Positions 10,001 through 19,000 of a stretch of 64,000 nt of DNA are shown here, piece by piece. The translations under genes and the position numbers were made by a program. Every line of letters starts with the position of its first letter. Positions within the stretch are counted from its first letter, which is position 1. The DNA comes from Neoarius graeffei (taxonomy: Eukaryota > Chordata > Actinopteri > Siluriformes > Ariidae): the NCBI RefSeq assembly GCF_027579695.1, contig NC_083596.1, positions 52,370,900 to 52,434,899 on the forward strand, written 5' to 3'. Below the pieces are notes generated by a model that worked only from the letters and a program-made list of their open reading frames with translations, searched no databases and was not told the DNA's origin.

Positions 10001-13000
10001 TTTCCGTTTTCATCAACAACTGTGAGTTGAATTCCTTTTCCATGGAGCAGGTTACTTTTTGTGAGCACGTACACATCGAGGGCTGTAACAGGCTGACCGT
10101 CTTTGCTCATATCTTCTGTATACTGTATTAGTTTTGTTTTGTCCTCATCGGACAGCTGCTCCACTTTCTTGTGGCTTGCAGATTTCTTGTGCTTTTGCCT
10201 CTGGTCATCAAAGAAACGCTGAGTTTTCTGTCTGTGCATGATGTGGTCCACCGCCTTTCCAGCAGCACTGCTCACCTGACTCTTAAATGTGTTGGTCAGT
10301 AAAGAAGTGATATGCTTAGAGCAGGAGCTGACAAACTGCTCAGAAACCGTTTGAGCGATAATCTGTAGAAGTTCTCCTCGAAGGCGTTGTACGTCATGTA
10401 AATTGTGTCATCCATCATAGTCATACTTTGTTATGTCATTCTGAAGCTCACCGATGCTCTTCAGTAATTCTGGAACAAATTTCTGGTCTATTATCTCCTT
10501 TGTTGGTATGGCACCCAATATTTGAACAAAAATTGTTGTGTACTCAGCTAGTTTCACGGCGATCGTTCCTGCTTCCAGCACACCTGACAGGTTCGCTTTA
10601 TTCATCAGCTCTGTTGCTTGTGTACACACGTCAGAGAGTTTGCTGATAACCTCCCGTGCTGTGGTACAGTTCAGTATGAGGTGAGGAGTTATTTCTTTGC
10701 AGAGCACATCGACTGATTTTTTAATTTGCTTCTCATAATTCTGGTTAATCTTAAAATTCTCTTTTTTCAAAGCAGCTTTCGGAATGCCTGAGCTGATGAC
10801 CTCGAGAAGAGTCTGACCCAGTTTACTATTCTGCTTCACTGATGAAGTAACAACATCCTCAAAGGCGCTTTTTAAAATCTTCTTAAAGACTTCCTGAAAT
10901 GCTGCATCCATTGCGTAGTTCACGAGACTGAGCGCAGATTTTTTCGCGATTTCCTGAACTGCGTATTTCGTTGCATATTTGAAGTTCTGTTTGAGCGCTG
11001 CAGAAGATGTTGTGCTTTTCATTGTTGACTTAAAAGATTCCTTTGTGAGGGACGATAAACCTGATTTAATGTTTCCTTTGACTGAAGTAAACACTGCCTT
11101 TCCTGATTTGATGAATTTGGAGGCAACAGAAGAGAAAGACTTCGTACCATTGAGGAGACTTTTTGTCACTTTAAACACTGAGGTAACTGCTTTCTTGATA
11201 ACGCTAAACCCAGCCGTTAGCAAAGAAAGGCCGATGCTGATACTCTTCGATATTGCCCAGGACGCCCAGTCGAATGTGCCCTTTATCATCCCCTCTATTC
11301 CACTGATCATGTCCGACACTCCTTCTGAAATCAGACTCAGTCCAAACTGGGAGGCTGTTCCAAGTGTCAGCGCACACACAAGAATTCCAGCGAGCACCTG
11401 AACCACCCCGAGTATGAAACATATCAAAGCGTCGAAGCAAAACTTGGGCTTCTCTTTGACCTCAAAAACAACACCAAGGCCGTAGTCGTATAACGCTCTC
11501 AGCTCATTTGTGACGATGAAGTTCTTCTCATCGGAAAGCGTGTAGACTGAACAGTCCTCTGTAATGGCGTCACTGTTGTTTTTCTCCAGCTCTGTAAGTT
11601 TACTCAGTGCGTTATTAATGTATGTCATCCAAGACTTAAAGATGTTCATCCTGGCCTCCATTTGACTCTGAAAGTTGTTGTCTGCGCTCTGATCTTTGTT
11701 CCCAGTGACTGATAAGTTACATGAGACCATTGTGTTTGAGACTTCTGAGACGTGGACCTCGATGGATTTCTTTGCGTCTTTCAGCAGGTTCATAGCGTCT
11801 GCTTTATAGTTCCCCTTGCAGAGGTTGATGGTGATGTACGCCTGGTTATAAAGTGCCACAGCCTTGTAGCGTGGGTCAGCGTCTGTAACTTTTTGCCAGT
11901 AAGATTTAGCTCCATAGTCACTGTTGGATTTGTTTCGGCAGTGTAGGTCAGTTCTTACAATTGCCTGTCTGATGTGATCATAGAAATTATCGCATTCTCC
12001 TTGCAGCAGCTTTCCACTTGTTTCGTTCATCGTCCTGATAAGGTCTGCTTCAAGTTGACTGAAGTCATCATGCCTGTTGATGTGCTCCTCATGAAGTGTC
12101 AACCACAAGGCCCAAGATTCTTTCAAAGAATTCATGGCAGGCTGATAATCAAACTTAGCCTGATAACGTGTAAAGCAATCAGGAATATTACTGAGCTGCA
12201 ACTGCAAGGGGTCCAGTTTTTCTTCCTGTGTGTAATGCCCATCAAAGTCCTTCAGCAACCTACAGAATGTGGAGAACAGGTCCTCCTTTAGGTTTATTTC
12301 AACCAGCTCATCACTTTCCATGTCATGGATCCGTTTAATTTCATAATCCTCTCTTAGCTGTCTCATGATTTCCACAGACTGGCCTTGGTAAGCGGGTGCG
12401 AGCTGATCACAGTTTACGACCATCTGGACCATGCCGGGATTGCCTTTTCGAGACGTACGTCCAAATATCTGTTTCTCCACTCTTCGGTTGTGTGGAAAGT
12501 AAGTAAGAAGAACGAAAAGACCACCACACTTATTCACACTTTCATCCACCTTTATGTCTGTCCCCCGTCCTCCGAGATTTGTAGCGATGATGACTCTGCC
12601 TGCACAGAATTTCTCTTTTTCAATGTTGTGCCTCTCGCTGATTGTGTACAGAGTAATTTGTTCTGCCTTATATCTGCCTCCATCTTGCATTTTCTCATGT
12701 AGTTCATCTGCTGTTTTAACATCTTCACAAATGACCAAGATGACTTGTCCTCTCTCTGTTACTTCCCGTGAAGTTTCACAGATAGTCTGGATCCAGTGGT
12801 GCCTCCCACCTTTCACCTGGACAACTGGAAGCTCGACCACTCTTTTATGGCGATATGCAGGAACAGTGTAGCTCTTTGTTTTATAATGTCTTGCCAGAAA
12901 GTCCCGATCTGCCTGACCTCCTAACGTACCAGAAACACCAAATATACCACTCCTACTGAGGTACCTTTTAAAGTAATGGAAATTTGACAAGTAGTTTGTC

Positions 13001-16000
13001 ACGTTGGATATCGGTGAAATTGCAAGTTGGTGCTTGAACTCCAAAAATTGTTGCAGACCATTCCCCCACTTCTTGTTTTTCTCCAGCACACCACTTGCTT
13101 TGAAGTCCACTGGAATTATTGCTTTGTACTGGTGTCTGTCGGGACTGTCTGCTGTTTCCCTTTCCGCAGCCGGTGAGGTGTCGATCATGTATTCTCGCCC
13201 CCGGGACATCTCAACAGCCCGTAGTGCATTCTCCACAAAAACTGGTAACTGATTCTCAATGTAGCTTTTCAAGAAAGCAGGGACAACAATGAAGTTGCTG
13301 GATTCTTCGTCCATTTGGAGGTTATCTGAGTACTTTATAGATGACTTTATCGTGCTTACAGTTGCATCAGTGAGTGATTTCTCAGACATGATTTCGCACG
13401 CCAGTCCTCCTTCCAGGAGTAGCATTTCAACCTGAAGGTCACCTTGTTTTTCTGAAGCTTCAAAGCATGTGGCTTTCTTGTTCTCTAAAGAATAGCACTT
13501 AAACACTACACTGTTCTCCAAGACCTCCTCAAATATACTCAGAAGATCGTACTGTTGTGAAACTCCAAGTTTCTTAATGATTTCAGATAATGCTTCGGAT
13601 ACTCTGTCCTCATCCCCGTCTTCATTTTTCTTCACTTTCTCTGCTTGATGTAGCATTTCAATATCCTCCTGGGTGTAGAACCCCAAAGTCACTCCAGGCA
13701 ACAAGATCTCATTTGCTGAAAAGTTGTCTGACGTTTCCAGTCCCATAACGGCTGCTGTTACAGCTTTATGAAAATACTGTATCCTCGTTGCCCATTTTAT
13801 CTCACCTGTTTCAAGCATTTCAACTGGTTGACAAGTAGAGATCATGGCCCATATGTTGGAAAGCACTTGCTCCACATGCCTCAATCCACTAGATTCATGG
13901 GACAAGAATGTCACTTGAACTCCATTGTCCAAGGTCATATAGTCCACTTCATCCACTATTACAAGCTCAAACTGCCTTGTATCACGAGTAGTCCTCTTCT
14001 CAAATTCCTGTTTAAGTGTGTCTGCTGCAAAGACTCCCACTGTACTGTATACTATTTGTTGCCTGTAAGCATCTTGAAGACGTTTTTCTCGTTCCTCTGG
14101 TGAATCAGAACTAGAGAAAGGTGGAGGTACTACAGATGAGGTGACATCAAACATTTTAAACAATTTTTTCCACTCTTCTTGGTCTCGTCGGGCAAGAACT
14201 GGAGAGCTTGTCACAATGTCCACTTTTGTCCCACGAATGGCTAGAATTGTAGCAAACATGGCTAATATACAGGACTTGCCTTCACCAGTGCCAATCTCAA
14301 GAAGACACCCTTTATTTTCTGTCACTGGTGCCAGGAGGAGCAAAAGCAACGATGCCAGTTGTGTACGTCTTGGAAAATAGCCTTGAATCACCGTGTTGTC
14401 TGTTGTGGTGATTGTTGAGCAGTCTTGCACTGCTATTGACATTCCAATTAATACGTCTTTCAGAATGTTGATATCTGGGTTTGTAAGATTAAGAGATATT
14501 ATCTTCTTTTTCAAATCGTCGATTTGTCCCTTGGTAAGGTCCACCAATTGATATTTTGGAAGTTCCATCTCCATGTATCTAAGCACATCCTTCAACAGCA
14601 CCAAGACATTCTCTGGACAGTTTGCTTCACGAAGTTCCTTCACAATTGCATCAGCGTCTTTTTCCTTGTCGTTTTTTATCTGTTCTTGAAGAAACATTAA
14701 AGGGTTTTCATTTGTAAGAGCGGAGAGAACGAGGATGCAGTCCAGGTGGAAGGTTTGTGCAGTGTGGAGAACCAAATCAAGCTGATCACATTTGATAACT
14801 GAACTTTTGCAAATGAAGAGCATTATTTCTGCTGGTGTCCAGATTTTGTTGAACATCATTTGACCCAAAAAGTCCCTACTTTGTTCTGACAGCTCTGAAA
14901 TCGTGTCAAGAACATTAAATAATATGCGTTCAGCCAAAGTTGGATTTGAGGGATGAAGCTGTTCCATTAAACCCAAGAGAAAGTCATACTTCTTCTCCAA
15001 GCCAAGCAGCTGATCTCCATCATCTTTAGCATCTTCAGCACTACTGTGCAGAAAGAACTGTAGAGATGCCTCAAGAAGTGAGAGCTTCTCAGTAAGAGAC
15101 AGTTCGTTATATCCTACAGCACAATCAAAGGTAAACTGAGACCATACTGAAAGGTTGTTTTCTCTACAGTATTGAAGTGCAAGTTCATTCTGGAGCGTTT
15201 TAATCCTGCGCCAAATCTTGTAGTGCTGTATCTCTTTATCTTCTGTTATTTGGTACTTTAACAAAAGTTCTTTGAATTTTTCTTCAACATCAGTAACCTA
15301 CATAAATACATAAATGTGCAAAACAAAAAAGGCTCTGAGTATAAAGTGGTATTTTATCAAATGCTGTATGTACAGTTGTGTGGTAATTGAGCTAAATCCA
15401 TATTAAAGTTGTACCTCGTCCCTCTCAATGGCAGCAGCGTCGTCTTCTATTTGCTGATGGAGAACTTGTGTGCGTTCATGATGCTGTTCGTGACTTCTGA
15501 AGCTCTGTTTTTCACGTAGCCGCTCAGTTGCTTGAGAAAGCTTGATTCTGGACAATTCACTCTCTCTGTCCAGCTCCTGCTGAATCCTTTGCTCATGTTG
15601 CAAACGTTCCAGGCGTCTTCTCTCCTCCTCCTGCTGTCTGCGTTTTTCATCTTCTTCAATTTTTCCTGTTTAAAGACATCATCACGGGACACCATTACAT
15701 TACAGGCATTTAGCAGATGCTCAGATCCAGAGTGACGTACAACTCAAGGGCACTTCAGCCATGGACTGTCCTGCAATCAGGGGTTAAATTGGGCCGGGGC
15801 TGTCCGGGGCTGAGCCCCGGCACATAAGCTCGGAGCGGATGGCATATGATCACGCACACATCAAAAGCAACAAACCCTTTTCACGATTTTCAGTTCTGAA
15901 TAATTAAATATCGTTTTATTAATCAATAAACCCATGACTTATGAGATAGATCATAGTTTTCCTGATAACAAGACGACCTGTCAAAGCTATTTAGAACAGA

Positions 16001-19000
16001 ACTTGCGATCAGAGATTCTGGTTTCTGGAACACTGCGTGGGTTGCCAATTCCGCTTTTTATAAGCAACTTTGGGGTTTCTTTTTTTGTGAGCTCGCTTTA
16101 AAAAAAAAAATCAGAAGTCGTGGTTTGAGGGTTTTTGGGCTTGTGTTTCAGCGTTGTGACTTGTTTATAATTTTCTCCGTACACCGTCTCCCCTTTTACC
16201 TGCATACGATCCTAATCCATCGGGATTTAATGAAGTAGCTAGCCTATCTTGTTTACTATGCATAAATTCTGCTTTCGTTGCTTATCAGAATTTTTTCTGG
16301 AAGTGATAGTGCGCTACAAAATAGTCACATACTTCTACTGCCGTTACAACTACTACTACTAATATTAACAATACAGTGAACATAATCATTATCATATTTT
16401 TTATTATTAAAAACAAAATATCAAATAATACTGAAGAGGGGAAAAAATACTGATGTAAATATGTTGTGTTTTTATTTTTAGACAGTATGTGTTTAGCAAA
16501 ACACATACTGTCTAAAAATAAAAACATATTTAGATCAGTATTATTTTTCCCCTCTTCAGTATTTTGATATTTTGTTTTTAATAATAAAAAATATGATAAT
16601 GATTATGTTCACTGTATTGTTAATATTAGTAGTGTTATTTATTGTTAATATTTAATTTAATGTTAATTTATTATTATTTGTTAATATTTAGTGTATTATT
16701 AGTGTAATTATTATTGTTATGATTATGTATTCAATTATTTATTTGGCATGTGGTGCTTTTTGTATTGTCTAGAACATACATAAGATGAGCATATTATAGC
16801 AGCAAAATAGAAGCACAATCATTTGAATGCAGCAAAACTTTTGCTGCATTCAAATGATTGTGCTTCTATTTTGCTGCTATAATATGCTCATCTTATGTAT
16901 GTTCTAGACAATACAAAAAGCACCACATGCCAAATAAATAATTGAATACATAATCATAACAATAATAAATGCTTCCAATGTTATAGTGTTGTTTGTATTT
17001 GGTTGCATTCACTGCATGAATATATTTGATTGACAATTTGACTGACAGTGTTTTGGCATATTTAACATTTATCCTCCAAAATAAATCAACTGTTTTGGTT
17101 TAAGATTGTGCAAGCCTTCAAATTTTCTCACTGAACATTTCTCCTTCACATTTTTCACCTGTAGGCATGTGACAAGATTTAACATGATATTGCTCAACCT
17201 ACCTCTGTAAAGTCAGCTAACAACTTATTAAAATGCACCAGAATTCAGCAAATAACATGTATGATAATAAAAAACTTCTGGGGGAGGACCCCCAGACCCC
17301 CCACTAATCATTTCCTTCAAACCAATGTACAACAACCTGTACAATCTGTTACATTGGCCAACCAATCTACATTCAAACTGCCATAATGTGTAGGGGGGCA
17401 CTACAAGACACACATAGGCCTACAACACACAGATAAGGTGTATATCTCTGTGCAATATGATATGGTTATCAAATTAGAGGGTTATTTTCCAAAAAGTATA
17501 TTGGGGCAGGGCGGCGGGGGCAGGGGCGGGTACGAGGCAGAGCCCCCCCACATAACCAATCCCAATTTAACCCCTGCCTGCAATCCAGGGAATTGAACCG
17601 GCAACCCTTTGGGCCCAAGGCTACTTCTCTAACCTTTAGGCCATGGTTAGGAAGTTTGGACAGAAATTTGAAGTTTGGCCAAGAGATGTAAAACTGATGA
17701 ATTATTAATCTTTGAAATATGCTGATTAATTAAAAAAACAGGCAAATTGGTCCAGTGGTTCAGTTTTTATGGACATTTTTAGGTCTCGGATATTGTCCTT
17801 TTCAGAGAAATGGTTCTGTATAGAAAAAAAGGCAATTAGCAAGGAACAATGGCATTGTCTCATCTCATCTCATTATCTGTAGCTGCTTTATCCTGTTCTA
17901 CAGGGTCACAGGCGGGCTGGAGCCTATCCCAGCTGACTACGGGTGAAAGGCGGGGTTCACCCTGGACAAGTCGCCAGGTCATCACAGGGCTGACACATAG
18001 ACACAGACAACCATTCACACTCACATTCACACCTACGCTCAATTTAGAGCCACCAGTTAACCTAACCTGCATGTCTTTGGACTGTGGGGGACTGAGGGAG
18101 CACCCGGAGGAAACCCACGTGGACACGGGGAGAACATGCAAACTCCGCACAGAAAGGCCCTCGCCGGCCACGGGGCTTGAACCGGGACCTTCTTGCTGTG
18201 AGGCGACAGCGCTAACCACTACACCACTGTGCCGCCCCACTGTCACAGCTGAAGTTCAGAATTTTCTCTGTTCTTTTTACTTTGAACACTGGGTTGGAAA
18301 GGCTTTATCTCTGTCTCGCTACTGTGGCCAGGGGCACTGTGAGACACAGAGCACCCAAGGCTGTATCATGGCTGACCCTGCACTCTGACCCCAACTTCCT
18401 AACAATCTGGGACATAAAAAAAAAAAGAATTTCACTGTTCTGTAAAGTATACGTGACAAATAAAAGCTGCTTCTTCTTTAATGGAGAACAGAAAGTGCAC
18501 TTTACCAGACTGTCGAATAGCGAACAGAAACCTGAAATGGAGAACAGAACAGAAACCTCAATCTTTACACATCAATCCTGAGACACCAGTCTGACCTCTC
18601 CTGCTCTTCAGAGCTGCCTGATCCATCCTGATGCCCTACTGCTGGCTGGAGTCTCATCACATGGCTCCTGGGGAGGACGGCTCCATATGGACAGTCAAAA
18701 ATACGCCTAGAAGACGCTCTGGACAACTACAGTTTTGCTCCGATGGTTTCGGACAACAGTCACCATGATAACTTTAGGACTGCAGTTGTCATGAACAGTT
18801 TTACACTCAAGTCTCCATCAATGAACAGTTTATAACTTCAACAAAACTGACTTCCTGTTCAAGATTACATTACAGGCATTTAGCGGATGCTCTCATCCAG
18901 AGCAACGTACAACAAGTTGAACAATTTTTACTTAGTCTGCATGTCTTTGAAGTGGGAGGAAACCCATGAAGACATGGGGAGAACATGCAATATGCAACTC

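Larger units (their letters stand above)
15778..17576. mobile_element. non-autonomous hAT element carrying two large palindromes
   Basis: Termini CAGGGGTTAAATTGGG and CCCAATTTAACCCCTG are inverted repeats, and the 8-bp duplication CCTGCAAT flanks the element exactly (15770-15777 and 17577-17584). There is no transposase. Two long, nearly perfect inverted repeats fill the middle. It lies in intron 2 of the SecA-like gene (counting coding exons). Confidence 0.92.
15690..17645 (-). mobile_element. tRNA-type SINE split by a hAT element
   Basis: On the minus strand the SINE runs from about 17645 (AAAGGTTAGAGAAGTAGCC, then the B box GGTTCAATTCCC) to 15690 (ATGCCTGTAATGTAATG). It is interrupted at 15778-17576 by the hAT. 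A related fragment lies at 18868-18920. The pair sits in the intron between exons 2 and 3 of the SecA-like gene. Confidence 0.75.

Noticed and set aside
10428-14380. Plus-strand open frames of 60-140 codons opposite the SecA-like exon
   Set aside because: Shadows of the long minus-strand coding exon; none has a recognisable domain.
9905-15297. Bacterial contamination as the source of the SecA sequence
   Set aside because: The exon is bounded by good splice sites, is in phase with eight flanking exons and has SINE, hAT and Tc1 elements of the fish in its introns.
17849-18388. 179-codon plus-strand frame and similar frames at 28.3 and 38.2 kb
   Set aside because: They are readings through copies of the family A SINE.
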